Assembly (NCBI RefSeq): GCF_009727055.1
Contig: NC_052359.1
Location: 18,891,322-18,955,321 of the forward strand
Direction: 5' to 3'
Source: Benincasa hispida
Taxonomy: Eukaryota > Streptophyta > Magnoliopsida > Cucurbitales > Cucurbitaceae
DNA: 64,000 nucleotides
A program made the translations under genes and the position numbers. Shown here piece by piece: positions 1 to 10,792 of the stretch. How positions within the stretch are numbered: position 1 is the first letter of the stretch; each line of letters begins with the position of its first letter. The notes below the pieces were generated by a model. It was not told the DNA's origin. It did not search any database and worked only from the letters and a program-made list of their open reading frames with translations.

Positions 1-1516
1 GTTAATTTATTTAGTTTTGATAAAAATGTTTAAATTCAATTTGTAACTGATATATATAATTAATTTTATTAATAATCATACTAATATTATAATTTATTAT
101 ATTATTATGAATTAATATGAAAAACCATAATATTTAAGAAAAAAAATATGAATAACCATAACTAGATTTTCTTAAATCCCATTTTATTGATAATATATAT
201 TAACATCATAAATTGTTTATTAAAATTACTAATTAGTCTTTAAATGATATTAATTAATTTACTAATAATAAAATATGTTAATTTTTTTTAAAATTAGGCA
301 ATCTACAATCATAGTTATTTTTTAAAAAATTAAAAACATTGTTTGATGATTTAAAATCAATTAGTTTATATCAACTTCTTTAATATATATATAAGACTTA
401 TCATTGACATTAAACATTTAGTTAATTAACTCTTCAATTAACAAGACTATATATAAAAGAAATAGATATTTAAATTAACTACCATATTTTTTTTAATAAA
501 AAATGATAATATAAATGTGCAATATAAAAACAATTAATTGATAATAAATATATTAAATTGGAGGGTGGGTGAGTAAATTTAGTTATATTTTAATGGCTTA
601 AAATTGATTTAATAACTCAATATAATAAAAATAAATTAATAAACGAAACTTAATTATTGAAATTATTTTTATTAATTTATACTTTATGATTGCATTAAAA
701 AAGTATAATACATTCATAGACATCCTATTCCCATTTTCATACATAATCAAATACATTCATTATTTATTCCCGACATTTTATTTTCAGAGATATCCTATTT
801 CTAGGAATCATTTATTCAAAAACATCAATAAAACCTTAATTAAAACTGCCATTAGGAAAAACTAAAAGATTGATTTAAATGCCCTTAAATTAAAATCAAA
901 TATATTATCACTTTAACAAGTATTACTTCAATTCACTAAGGTAAATTAAGCTGAGCATTCATGAACTAGTATCTATAGATTATTACCTTTCGTTTAGAAA
1001 AACATGGTAGAAAATTATTACTGGAACGAAATTTATTTTATACTTTATGTTAAAATTATTTTTTGTAGTATATAAATTTTAACATTTTTTTGGGTTAAAA
1101 TATTTATTTTGTCTTTGTATTTTGATGGTTGTTCAATTTTAGTCTCTGTAATTTCAAATATCCAATTAGAGTCCTGTACATTCATGAAATCTTAAATTCA
1201 GTCCATAGCTTTTATTTATTGTTGATTTTTTTTTCAACTTTTGTTTCTTATTCATGGGTATTTTCACTCTCAAATTTTAAAACATATTCACATATTATAT
1301 TTTCTGACATAAAAATGATAATTATCATTAAACCAATTTAAGTAAAAACCAACTTTGAATAATTATATTTAAGATTTATTAAAAATACAAGAGTAAATAT
1401 GGCCTGCATAAATATCAGACTACAAAGACCAAAGTTGTATTTTATTATTATGGTTATTATTGTTTAGTGTCTAACCATTCCATTTTATATGTGTCTTTCC
1501 TTTGACATCTTAGTAG

Positions 1517-3217
1517 GTGGTGGAAGGATTTGGATATCTCAATAAACTTTCCTTTTGCGAGCTTACTTTGAACCTTATTTCGATATTGGAAGGAAAATGT
1601 TAACCAAAGTAATCGCAGTTTCTTCAATTTTAGATGATATATATGAAGCCTATGGAACATTTGAAGAACTCCAAGTCCTCACTCCAACAATTCAAAGGTC
1701 GTTTCATTTCAATTTCAATGCAAATCACTCTTTTAATATTTCAAAATTTATCTATATGAATAGCCCATATCCAAAATCAAGTTGGAGAATTTTGAAACCA
1801 ATATAATTAATTATGTGTTGGCTAATGTACTCCCTCAGTACATGAAACCTTTTTATATATCAATGTTGAATTTTTATGAGGAATTTAGAGAAGATATAGG
1901 GAATGATGAAGGTTCACATCACATTCAAATTGCAAAAGATGGAGTAATGTTTCTTTTTTTTCCTTCACTATCTCCATCCCCTCAATTTATTTATACATTT
2001 AAGAGTTCACATTTATTATTAAGTTTTTCAACAGATAAAAAAGCTAGCTGGTTCCTACTTTGAAGAAGCTAAATGGTTTAACAAAAAGTATAAACCAAAT
2101 TTCAAGGAGTACATGGAATTGGCCTTAACTACCACAGATTATGCCTTGCTGATAAGCATTTTTCATTCCTTGGCATGGGGGACATAGTAACAAACGAGGT
2201 ACTTGACTGACTTACTAAAGGACCTCAAATTATTAAAGCCTCAACAATCATTTGTAGACTCGTGGACGATATTAGTTCCCAAAAGCTATATAGTCGATTG
2301 CTTCTCAGCTGGTTTTGAGAAGAAATATTATATGTATATACAATAGGGGCAATTGTAAATATAGAAAGCAGACTAAAGTATTAGTAGATATAGCACATGC
2401 AAAAGAAGTTACAGATATAACAAAATTTAGATCAAGCTTTTGGAATCTATTAGTGATAAACTATATCATTGTTTATCAGCAATATAGTCTGTCACTGATA
2501 GAAGTCTATCATCAATAAAGTATATAGTTGATAGATCTTGCTATATTTGTGATTCATAAGAAATGTTATTATTCACTTAATTATTGGCCCTACAAGTGCT
2601 ACTCATTGTAACTACTCTATCTAATATGGTACTAGAGTCCATTAAACCCAAATGAATATTTCGTCCATGGCAAAATTAAGTTTCAATACAAGAGTAGTGG
2701 ATCCAATTAAAAGAGACATAATCTTAAGGGTGCATGTTAAGAACATCTCATATTAAACGATGAACAAACTTCACAATCTTTACCTAAGATGGAGCCCTAG
2801 TTTTATCTAATATCTACTATACTTCGAAAGCTATACATGAACAAAAAAAATTGAACATTTTTTCAAGTAAACTATATTTACTTTGTTTTTGTTTTTCAGT
2901 TTGAGCAAGAAAGGGAACATGTTGCTTCTGCTGTTGAATGTTACATGGAGCAATATGGTTGTTCAGAGGAAGAAGCTTGTGTTGAAATTCATAAACAAGC
3001 AGTTGATGCATGGAAGGACATAAACGAAGGATATCTTCATCCAATTAATGTTCCAATGCCTGTTCTAATCAGTGTTCAAATGCCTATTCTAATGCGTGTT
3101 GTGATTTTTTCAAGAGTTATGAACTTGTTTTATTTGGATGAAGATGGATACACAAATGCCAAGAGTGGAACTACATTTCTTATCAAATTTCTTCTCGTTG
3201 ACCCTGTGCCTTGTTAA
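1517..3217 (+). pseudogene. TPS: Terpene synthase pseudogene A (exons 4-7 only)
   Basis: This is the 3' half of a plant terpene synthase, an enzyme that ionises a prenyl diphosphate with Mg2+ held by DDxxD and NSE/DTE motifs. Exon 4 (1517-1697) has RWWKDLD, NFPFA and [15 protein letters not shown]. Exon 5 is about 1785-1943, exon 6 about 2035-2285 with VDDISSQK of the NSE/DTE motif, and exon 7 2900-3217 ([16 protein letters not shown] to DEDGYTNAK, then a stop). Breaks: compared with copy B, 38 bp are missing after NFPFA, which shifts the frame and removes the conserved RDRIVE-YFWALG block. Exon 6 has a further frameshift and a stop after MGD. The exon 6 donor GT is absent (CT follows). The third acidic residue of DDxxD is Glu. 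Exons 1-3 are missing upstream. The TPS family call is firm; the substrate cannot be read. Confidence 0.9.
2335..2570. mobile_element. MITE-like insertion in intron 6 of TPS-A
   Basis: Between exons 6 and 7 lies a block with 'aaatatag' phrases and short palindromes such as tcactgatagaagtctatca near 2490-2510, ending in ttgctatatttgtgattc. Similar gatagac/gtctatc-rich blocks recur at about 5140-5180, 18040-18125, 22335-22400, 26610-26670, 28870-28925 and 62290-62390. They look like copies of a small non-autonomous DNA element common in cucurbits, which is recognition rather than proof. Exact ends and a target duplication were not resolved. Confidence 0.4.
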
Positions 3218-4189
3218 GTGGACTTAAAGCCCAACTTGGTTGAAGGGCCAAGATTTTTCTTTCAGCAATGAATGAATTGAAGTCATTTCAAAATACAAAA
3301 TAAGCTAGTTTTATTGCCATATTCGTCCATATGAGCTTATAATATATTCTTATGTGAGTTGAGTAAATATGCGAAAAGTATTGTGTACAAACATTTTTCC
3401 CTTCTATAACGTTTTCTTAGTTTGACCCTCGCCCCCATTACGATAAATCCCCTTAACTTTTTAAAAGAAAAAGATGGTTCGTTACGTGGCATTTTGATTG
3501 AACATTTGAGTTAATTGCAAAAAAAAATTAAGATGATATAGTCCAGTATTATTTATTTATTCACATAATAGAGGATTGTTCTCCAAAGTTTTAACCAATA
3601 GATTTTTTTCCTTTTTCATAAGTGTTTTTATGTACGTAGGTTTCTTGTTTTATGTATACCTCACATGTGTATTTATTTTTTAAGAAAATGGATATGTTAC
3701 CCTATCAAAGTCTAGGTTGTAACTCTTTAATCTCCACACTATGTAGTTTTGTGCCAAGGTACGTAATGGCACAATTGGCATCAGAAATTTAGGTCAATCA
3801 TAAATTGTCACATCATAATTTGAATTAATAATAAAAGTATGCCTATATAAAATTTGAGACCAATTTTAAATTTACATGCGTCATTCAAATTAAATTCTTA
3901 GACATGAAAGCTAAGTTAACGATTCAAATCTACTTTTGTTATATAGCGATTTAAATCAAATCTATTTCAATCGGAGCTCACAAAAAACATGGATTGAAGA
4001 AATAATCTTAAGTAATTTGAGAGTACTAAAAAGAATTAGAATAAGCCCATGGGAAAAAAGTCATGGGTCCCAAGTCAACCATGCCCATTCCTATACATAC
4101 AAGAAGCCACTTCATTTGGGGCATACAGTCATCCATTTAATCATATTCATTCACTGACATGAATTATAAACATGAATATTCAGGTGCAT

Positions 4190-5060
4190 AAGAAAAGTAA
4201 GAGAGTTTTAAAGACTCAAAAAAAACAAACACTATATGAAGACTGTTAGAAGACATTTAACGCACATTAGTCTTTATGACTGTTAGAATACCTTTAATTT
4301 ATTATCTAGGGATTCGAACAATCAATTACGGCTGCAACGTCCCTTAAATCTAAGCTATTTACATATTTTCTATCTTTATGTTATATATATTCATGACCCT
4401 AGAGTTTAGAGAAATGCGCGATATAAACTTTCTAAACTATAAAGGTGTCTTCACGATGTGGTTTTGTATTATTCTCGCTAAAAAAATTGTTCTCCCGTTG
4501 CCTCGTGAACTTAACTAATATATGACGAAGAAGGTAGCCGCATATGACGAAGAATGGCAGACTCTAAAGGAGAAGGCCTATTCGACTATCATGTTATGTT
4601 TGGCTGATGACAATATCATCGAGGTCATAGATGAAGAAACTGTTGCTAGTCTTTGGTTGAAGTTGGAAAGTATTTACATGAAAAAGTCTTAAAGTAAGAA
4701 ATTCCTTCTAAAGCAATATCTATATCATCTACGCATGTAGGAAGATACGTCCTCTTTAGATCATCTAGACCAATTAAATAAAATTTTGTTGGATTTGCAT
4801 AGTGTAGAAAATAATGAGATGATGAGGATGATGTCTTAATTTTGTTAACGTATTTGTCCTTGTCGTATAAGAATTTTGTTGAATCATATGTTGGAAGAAA
4901 ATAAACTCTGACTTTAGAAAATAAATGAAGTCCCCATTCTTTACTAGAGAGGTTCATCAAAATGCAACTGATTAAGGTACAAAAAGTCAGGCATCTGGGT
5001 TAGTTGCTATAAGGAGCAAGAAACATGGGAATTTTGATAATAAAATATTAAACCAGAACC
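4190..5060 (+). pseudogene. Copia gag relic with partial 5' LTR (copy A)
   Basis: Fragments in shifting frames give a Ty1/Copia Gag (UBN2-like) signature: KKVAAYDEEWQTLKEKAYST, then a run ending LADDNIIEVIDEE, then LWLKLESIYMKKS, KFLLKQYLYHLRM and EDDVLILLTYLSLSYKNFVE. Stop codons and frameshifts interrupt all of it. Upstream, about 4230-4515 reads like the 3' part of a Copia LTR and leader (a TATA-rich stretch, then 'aaggtgtcttcacgatgtgg'). The same relic is present at 17385-17960 and inverted at 26690-26900, so it predates those duplications. No pol remains. It lies just upstream of repeat R in all three copies. Confidence 0.65.
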
Positions 5061-5719
5061 ACATGCTTATCGTAGATAGTACTTGGTAAAGTTGAAATAA
5101 CAAAAAAAAAAAAATCAATAATATATTTCTATTTACATCTATAAGAGTCTATTAGAGTCTATCATGATAAATAGACTATCACTGAAGTCAAAAAATCGTG
5201 CCTTCAGCATTTTTTTTGTACTTTCGGTGTGCTAGATTTTGGGAAATTTTCTATAGGCTGAAGGTAGTTTTGTTATATTTTTAATTAGTTTTAATTTTTA
5301 CTTATACAAAAAAAAAAATGGTTTAATTAGAATATTTATATCTAAAGATTAATAAATTAAAATAATATGGTGATGGCTGGCTTGTTTGTTTATTTGATAA
5401 AAAAAAAAAAAAAATTGTTTATTTAAGTTATGTTAGACAGCGTTATTCTTTACTCTTTCTTGTCCCTATTATTATTATTATTATTATTTTTATAAAAACA
5501 TGTTTGTTTGATAACCTTTCTCATTTTTTTTGTTTCTAAAATTTTAAAAATATTTCTAATTATAATTTAAACTATATTTTATAAACTATGGGCTCGTTTG
5601 ATAACGCTCATGTTTCATGTTTCATGTTTCTATTTCTAATTTTTTAAGAAATTGATTTGTTTGATAACCATTTTCGTTTATTGTTTCTAAGAATCGAGAA
5701 ATGTTTCTAAAGTTGGGAC

Positions 5720-6259
5720 TGTCTAGGAAGAACAAATTGCCTTTTCAGTAGATGATAAAAAGCCATGTAGAAGATGATATGAATGCTCTCGTTGGTGTAT
5801 ATGCTCTCGCTGGTGTGTATGCTCTTGCTGGTATATATGCTCTCGCTGGTATCACTGGTGTGTATGCTATCGCTGGTGTCGCAGGTGTATATGCTCTCGC
5901 TGGTATCGCTGGTATGTATGCCATCGTTGGTGTTGTTGGTGTGTATGCTCTCGCTAGTATCGCTGGTATGTATGCTCTCGCTGGTGTCGCTAGTGTGTAT
6001 ACTCTCGCTGATGTTGATGTTTATGCTATCCTAACAACCTCTGCCATATAATTATTCTCTACCAGTTGTACAGAAGATTCGTTAGTTATTTTTGTCCTTA
6101 TTCTAAAACCTAAGTGTATATATCTATACATCACTACCCTGTATTAAGTGTGGGAGAAAGATTTAATATACGAAATCAAATATACAGAAAAGGGAAGAGA
6201 AATTTCTCTCCCAGATCTTCATCTTCTGCTGCAACTTTTTCTTCTTCAAGCTTAGCTCA
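5720..6259 (+). repeat. Copia 5' LTR (540 bp)
   Basis: It is near-identical in arrangement to 10266-10792: tgtctaggaagaacaaattg at the start and aagcttagctca at the end. The promoter-like part includes gtgtatatatctatac at about 6113-6128. Its central third is a minisatellite, annotated separately, whose copy number differs from the 3' LTR. Confidence 0.9.
5752..6051 (+). repeat. In-frame minisatellite ORF inside the Copia 5' LTR
   Basis: Units of 18 and 27 bp alternate (gctggtgtatatgctctc and longer relatives) from about 5788 to 6021. Both unit lengths are multiples of three, so one frame stays open for 99 codons and reads as repeats of GVYALA and GIAGVYAIA. It starts MIKSHVEDDMNAL and ends with a non-repeat tail, VDVYAILTTSAI. 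The 3' LTR has the same frame, the same head (SHVEADMNAL) and the same tail, with a different repeat arrangement. I know of no protein family matching it. It may be non-coding; the open frame alone is weak evidence. Confidence 0.6.
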
Positions 6260-6274
6260 TACAGCTGCTCGACT

Positions 6275-6289
6275 TGGTATCAGAGAACC
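6275..6289 (+). other. Copia primer binding site (initiator Met-tRNA)
   Basis: The sequence tggtatcagagaacc lies 15 bases after the end of the 5' LTR. It matches the usual plant Copia primer site TGGTATCAGAGC, complementary to the initiator methionine tRNA, with changes at its 3' end. Confidence 0.8.
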
Positions 6290-6415
6290 AGGTAAGCTAT
6301 GGCAAATTAGCCTTTTACAAACTTTTTCTCACCTATTTTTTCTGGAGCTGCCAGTTGTGGAATCATCACAGGTCTTCCCCTAAATCAACTTCTCAATCAA
6401 GTGACATCCATCAAA

Positions 6416-7066
6416 ATGGATAGGTCGAACTTCTTGCTTTCACAGAATCTTACGTGTCCAATTCTAAGAAGCTATAGATTGGAAGGTTATCTAACAAGGG
6501 AAACTCCTTACCCAAATTGTTTTATTCAAGTTCCAACCAGTGGTCAATCCGGTGAAAGCTCCAGTGCAGATCCAACCACTGTCTTAGTCCCTGATGTCGA
6601 AATGCAATCAAATCCAACTTATGATGCCTGGATAGCAGTGGATCAGCTCCTTTTGGGCTGGCTTTATAACTCAATGAACCAGGAGATAGCAACACAAGTG
6701 ATGGGTTTTCAAACTTCCAAAGAACTCTGGGAAAGAATCCAAGAGTTGATTGGAGTCCAATCTAGAGCTGAAACAGATTACCTCAAAAGAATGTTTCAGC
6801 AAACTCACAAAGGCACATTGAAAATGAGTGAGTACCTTGCTATGATGAAACGTTTTGCTGATGGTCTTGCCCTTGTAAGTTCCCCCGTCTCCTCTTCTGA
6901 TCTAACTTCACAAGTGCTAGCTGGTCTTGATGAAGAGTATAACCCAGTTGTAGTAGCAATCCAAAGCAAAGGAACAACACGTTGGTCTGATCTGCAATCT
7001 GACTTGATGTATATGAGAAAAGGCTTGAGTATCAACTTACTGTCAAGACAGGAATTACCAGAATAG
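6416..7066 (+). CDS. Copia Gag (capsid) domain
   Basis: The open frame starts at the ATG giving MDRSNFLLSQNL; an upstream GTG at 6401 is in frame but less likely. It shows the Copia Gag fold signature: a YDAWIAVDQLLLGWLYNSM stretch, the ELWERIQELIG helix, YLKRMFQQTHKGTLKMSEYL, and the closing LAGLDEEYNPVVVAIQ. Gag packages the element RNA into cytoplasmic virus-like particles. The frame closes at a TAG in 7064-7066, just before the glycine/arginine-rich linker to the zinc knuckle, so Gag is cut off from the rest of the polyprotein. It is the best-preserved reading frame of this element. Confidence 0.85.
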   Translation: MDRSNFLLSQNLTCPILRSYRLEGYLTRETPYPNCFIQVPTSGQSGESSSADPTTVLVPDVEMQSNPTYDAWIAVDQLLLGWLYNSMNQEIATQVMGFQTSKELWERIQELIGVQSRAETDYLKRMFQQTHKGTLKMSEYLAMMKRFADGLALVSSPVSSSDLTSQVLAGLDEEYNPVVVAIQSKGTTRWSDLQSDLMYMRKGLSINLLSRQELPE

Positions 7067-7069
7067 CTA

Positions 7070-7950
7070 ATGCCTCACTCTCACCCAGCCCACCCTCAGC
7101 CAACATTGTGCATAATCAGTCCAATCCTTCAGCACACACCCCTCGAAACTCTTCTGGATATACACAACCACCAAATTTTAGGGGTAGATGAGGTCGCAAC
7201 AGGGGTCGTGGTCGTTGGAATAATGCATCCACAACTAGACCAACCTGCCAAACTTGTGGAAAACTTAGGCATACAACTGATGTTTGCTACTTCATATACA
7301 ACAAGGAGTTCAACAACCCTAGACAAACTCACAACCGTATTGAATCTACTCAACTCCCACCAAATCGAAGTCAAGAACAGAACACCTCTGTTCTTCTTAC
7401 TCATTCAGCTGTAGCTTCACCTTAGTCTGTTGCTCACCCCAACTGGTATATAGACAATGGGGCATCCTCACACATCACCAGCAATCCAAGCTTCATCCAA
7501 TCCTCATCTGCCTACACAGGTAATGACAAAGTAATGGTTGGAAATGGCAAATCCATTCCAATATCTCGCTATGGACATACAAATATACCTACTAGTTCTG
7601 GTATTCTGTCATTATTAAATATTCTTTATATGCTTGCCATAGCTAAGAACCTGGTAAGTGTATCCAAACTTGCCAAAGACAACAATATAGTGGTTGAATT
7701 TCATGCTAACTTTTGTGTGGTCAAGGACAACGAGTCGGGAGTACCAATCCTGAAAGGCTGGCTTAAAGATGGGCTATACCAGCTGGAGGATGTCAACCAG
7801 TCTATAAATAATGCACCTCTTACTTCAAGATTGTCAGATGCTCGCTTGACTGCTCTATCCTGCTTTTCAAACCAGCAGGACAGTAACCACAATGCTTCTC
7901 CACAGGCGACTTGGCCATCCATCCCCTTAAGTTTTGTCAAAAGTAATTAG
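7070..7950 (+). pseudogene. Copia zinc knuckle, protease and pre-integrase region
   Basis: A CX2CX4HX4C zinc knuckle (CQTCGKLRHTTDVC) lies at 7246-7287 after an RGRGR linker. The aspartic protease follows, with NWYIDNGASSHIT at about 7441-7479. In most Copia proteases the active-site Asp is followed by Ser or Thr; here it is Asn. The frame continues into the pre-integrase domain (ILYMLAIAKNLVSVSKLAKD, 7616-7680). Reading the whole stretch needs at least two frame changes plus read-through of stops near 7412 and 7424. Confidence 0.85.
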
Positions 7951-8967
7951 TGAATGTAACTTTCAAATTACTGATAATGAGAAGTCATTTTGTGAAGCTT
8001 GTCAGTTTGGAAAGTCTCATGCCTTACCCTTTTCTGACTCTCTTTCCCATACAAGCACACCTTTTGAACTAGTGCATACTAATCTATGAGGGCCAGCCCC
8101 AATGTTTTCTGCGGATGGATATAGATACTATGTGTTGTTTGTTGATGACTGTAGTCGATTTACTTGGCTATATCTGTTAAAACAGAAAAGTGACACTGCA
8201 ATTGCCTTTAGACACTTTCAAGCCTTTGTTCTTAATCAATTCAACAAATCCATTCACATGTTGCAAATGGATGGTGGGGGTGAGTGCATAATAGTGGCAC
8301 ATTTATGTGATCAGCTTGGAATTGAAATAAGGGTCTCCTGCCCTACACTTCAGCACAAAATGGTCGAGCTGAACGTAAACATCGCCATGTTGTTGAAACC
8401 AGTCTTACTCTCTTAGCACAGGCTAAGATGCCACTGCACCTATGGTGGTATGCCTTTCAAACTGTTGTTTATCTTATTAACTCTCTTCCCTCTCCTATCT
8501 TTCAGGGTCACAGTCCCATGGAAGTGTTACTTAGAAGCAAATTGGACCTGCTATCTCTAAGAGTTTTTGGGTGTGCGTGCTATCCACACCATTGTCCATA
8601 CCAGCACCATAAGTTTGCCTTTCACAGCAGCAAATGTGTCTATCTTGGCCCTTCCCCAATACATAAAGGTCACATATGTCTTACTGAGGATGGGAAGGTC
8701 ATCATCTCTTTCCATGTCATATTTAATGAAGACGAATTTCCATTCCAAACAGGCTTTGGTAACCTTCAAATCTCTACTCTCACAAATATAGCTCCATCAA
8801 TCTCCACATGGTTCTCTTCACCTCCTGTCCATCCATCCTCTCCACAACCCTCACCTGAAACAAATCCCTCTATCCAACCTCAATCTTCTCACATTTTTCC
8901 TACACCAGCCGCAAGTTCACCTTCCCCACATCCAAGCCTATTATTGTCTCCCTCAACTACTTCTTAA
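7951..8967 (+). pseudogene. Copia integrase, broken
   Basis: The zinc-binding CEACQFGKSHALPF stretch is at about 7998-8036. The catalytic core runs from about 8077: the usual Asp-Leu-Trp-Gly motif reads Asn-Leu-stop-Gly, losing the first catalytic acid. The second (QMDGGGEC) is present near 8265. The third region (NGRAERKHRH in relatives) is out of frame because two extra bases precede it at about 8357. The C-terminal part 8428-8967 is open again (MPLHLWWYAFQTVVYLINSL, then VFGCACYPH), ending in a Pro/Ser-rich linker typical of Copia. Confidence 0.88.
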
Positions 8968-9180
8968 TCCCCTACAGTGTCACCCTTAACAACACCTCTA
9001 CCCTCCCCTCCACAGAAATCCCTACAACCTACCATTCAACCCCTCATTAGCACTCATCCAATGATCACTAGAGGGAAGGCTGGTATTTTCAAACCCAAGG
9101 CTTAGGTTGCTGAACGTATTGAAGACCTTACTCAGAGTGAACCAACTTCACTCTCTCAGGCTCTTACAGTTCCGCAGTGG

Positions 9181-9627
9181 CAAGAAGCTATGAATGAAGA
9201 ACTTGCTACACTGCAACGTACAAATACCTGGTCACTGGTACCTCCTTCATCTGATCAAACTATTGTTGGTTGCAAATGGGTCTATCGTATTAAACGTGAT
9301 GCTCAAGGCCTTTTTCAATGGTATAAAGCACGTCTTGTTGCCAAAGGGTTTCATCAACACCCTGGCTTTGACTATTTTGATACATTCAGTCCTGTTGTTA
9401 AGATGTCTACTGTTAGAATTGTACTAACTTTGACAGTGTCTCATCACTGGCCACTTCGCCAATTTGACTTCAATAATGCCTTTCTCAACGGCAAGCTGAA
9501 GGATACTATCTATATTTCTCAACCCCCGATCTTTAAAAGCAAAACTCACCCGCATTACGTTTGCAAGCTCAATAGAGCTCTCTATGGTCTTAAGCAGGCT
9601 CCTCGTGCGTGGAATGACCTCATTCAT
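9181..9627 (+). pseudogene. Copia reverse transcriptase, N-terminal part only
   Basis: The N-terminal fingers and palm are clear: WQEAMNEELATLQRTNTW, VGCKWVYRIKRDAQG, ARLVAKGFHQ, DTFSPVVK, QFDFNNAFLNGKL and LYGLKQAPRAW. Right after PRAW, sequence that in full elements carries YVDD and the thumb is missing. The frame jumps within a few codons to RPYIAFIVNKLCQFL, which belongs just before RNase H. The deletion (junction about 9618-9640) keeps the frame, leaving one open frame of 232 codons that lacks the polymerase active site. Confidence 0.9.
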
Positions 9628-9639
9628 ACAAGACCGTAC

Positions 9640-10250
9640 ATTGCCTTCATTGTTAATAAGCTTTGCCAATTCCTCAAAGCACCTACTGATATTCATTGGT
9701 CAGCTGTCAAACGTGTGCTTAGATATCTTGTAGGGACTTTCCACTTTGGCCTAACCATCAACTGTGATACTTACCTCAATTTAACAGCTTATTCTGATGC
9801 AGATTGGGCCTCAAGTATTGATGATCGAAAATCTACAGCTGCTTATTGCCTCTATCTTGGATCGACTCTCATTTCTTGGTCATCTTAGAAACAAATGATA
9901 GTGGCTCGTTCTAGTACTAAGTCCGAGTGTCGAGCTATTGCTCATGCTCCAACCAAGATCATTTAGGTGAAAAATCTGTTAACCGAGATTGGTTTCTCTC
10001 CAAAGGGTATACCTGTTCTCTGGTGTGACAATATGGGTGCAAGTGCCTTAGCTGCCAACCCTGTCTTTCACGCACGAACTAAGCATATTGAAATAGATGT
10101 GCACTTCATCCGTGACCTTATCCTTCAAGATCAACTTCATGTTAGATATGTACCCTCTGCAGAACAATTGGCGGATTGCCTGACTAAGCCTTTACCCCTT
10201 GATACATTTGTCTACCTTCGAAGCAAGCTCGGACTAAAGGACTTACCCTT
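9640..10250 (+). pseudogene. Copia RNase H with two internal stops
   Basis: AYSDADWASSIDDRKSTAAY carries the first RNase H acidic residues. The later blocks ARSSTKSECRAIA, VLWCDNMGASALAANP, RTKHIEIDVHFIRDL and EQLADCLTKPLP follow. Two single-base changes break it: the Lys codon after WSS is TAG (9886-9888) and the Trp codon before VKNLL is TAG (about 9964). The last motif is followed directly by the purine tract and 3' LTR, as in intact Copia elements. Confidence 0.88.
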
Positions 10251-10253
10251 TCG

Positions 10254-10265
10254 CTTGAGGGGGGA
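10254..10265 (+). other. Copia polypurine tract
   Basis: A purine run (gaggggggga) lies immediately before the TGTC start of the 3' LTR. This is the position of the plus-strand primer in LTR elements. Confidence 0.75.
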
Positions 10266-10597
10266 TGTCAAGGAAGAACAAATTGCCTCGTCAGCAGATG
10301 ACAAGAAGCCATGTAGAAGCTGATATGAATGCTCTCGCTAGTGTATATGCTCTCGCTGGTGTATATGCTCTCGCTGGGATCGCCGGTGTGTATGCTATCG
10401 CTGGTGTCCTTGGTGTGTATGCTCTCGCTGGTATCGCTGGTGTGTATGCTATCGTTAATGTCTCTAGTGTGTATACTCTCGCTGGTGTGTATGCTCTCGT
10501 TGGTATCGCTGGTGTATATGTTCTCGCTGGTGTCGCTGGTGTGTATACTCTCGCTGATGTTGATGTGTATGCTATCCTAACAACCTCTGCCATATAA
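10265..10597 (+). repeat. In-frame minisatellite ORF inside the Copia 3' LTR
   Basis: Counterpart of 5752-6051. Repeats run from about 10331 to 10560 and the frame stays open for 110 codons, here starting one base before the LTR at 10265. Head (SHVEADMNAL) and tail (VDVYAILTTSAI) match the 5' LTR frame while the number and order of 18- and 27-bp units differ. The array has therefore rearranged by multiples of three since insertion. Confidence 0.6.
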
Positions 10598-10792
10598 TTA
10601 TTCTCTACCAGCTGTACAGAAGATTCGTTAGTTATTTTTTGTCCTTATTCTAAAACCTAAGTGTATATATCTATACATCACTACCCGGTATTAAGTGTGG
10701 AGAAAAGATTTCATATACAAAAAAGGGAAGAAAAATTGCTCTTCCAGATCTTCATCTTCTATTGCAACTTTTTCTTCTTCAAGCTTAGCTCA
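10266..10792 (+). repeat. Copia 3' LTR (527 bp)
   Basis: Partner of 5720-6259, starting tgtcaaggaagaacaaattg and ending aagcttagctca. It differs from the 5' LTR by scattered substitutions, a different minisatellite arrangement and a short deletion near 10718. The insertion is therefore not recent. Confidence 0.9.

Larger units (their letters stand above)
5720..10792 (+). mobile_element. Ty1/Copia LTR retrotransposon, degenerate and RT-deleted
   Basis: The complete outline of an LTR element is visible: 5' LTR 5720-6259, primer binding site just after it, gag, zinc knuckle, protease, integrase, reverse transcriptase, RNase H in Copia order (integrase before RT), a purine tract, and 3' LTR 10266-10792. 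Both LTRs begin TGTC and end CTCA. It sits inside repeat R: the uninterrupted homologous sequence at 18480-18545 and, inverted, near 26080-26110 shows the empty site. No clean 5-bp target duplication is visible (gggac left, aatct right). Gag is open over 217 codons, but pol is split by stops and frameshifts and has lost the RT active-site region, so the copy cannot move by itself. Confidence 0.93.

Noticed and set aside
4646..4960. 104-codon minus-strand ORF
   Set aside because: Antisense to the Copia gag relic; the plus strand carries the recognisable residues.
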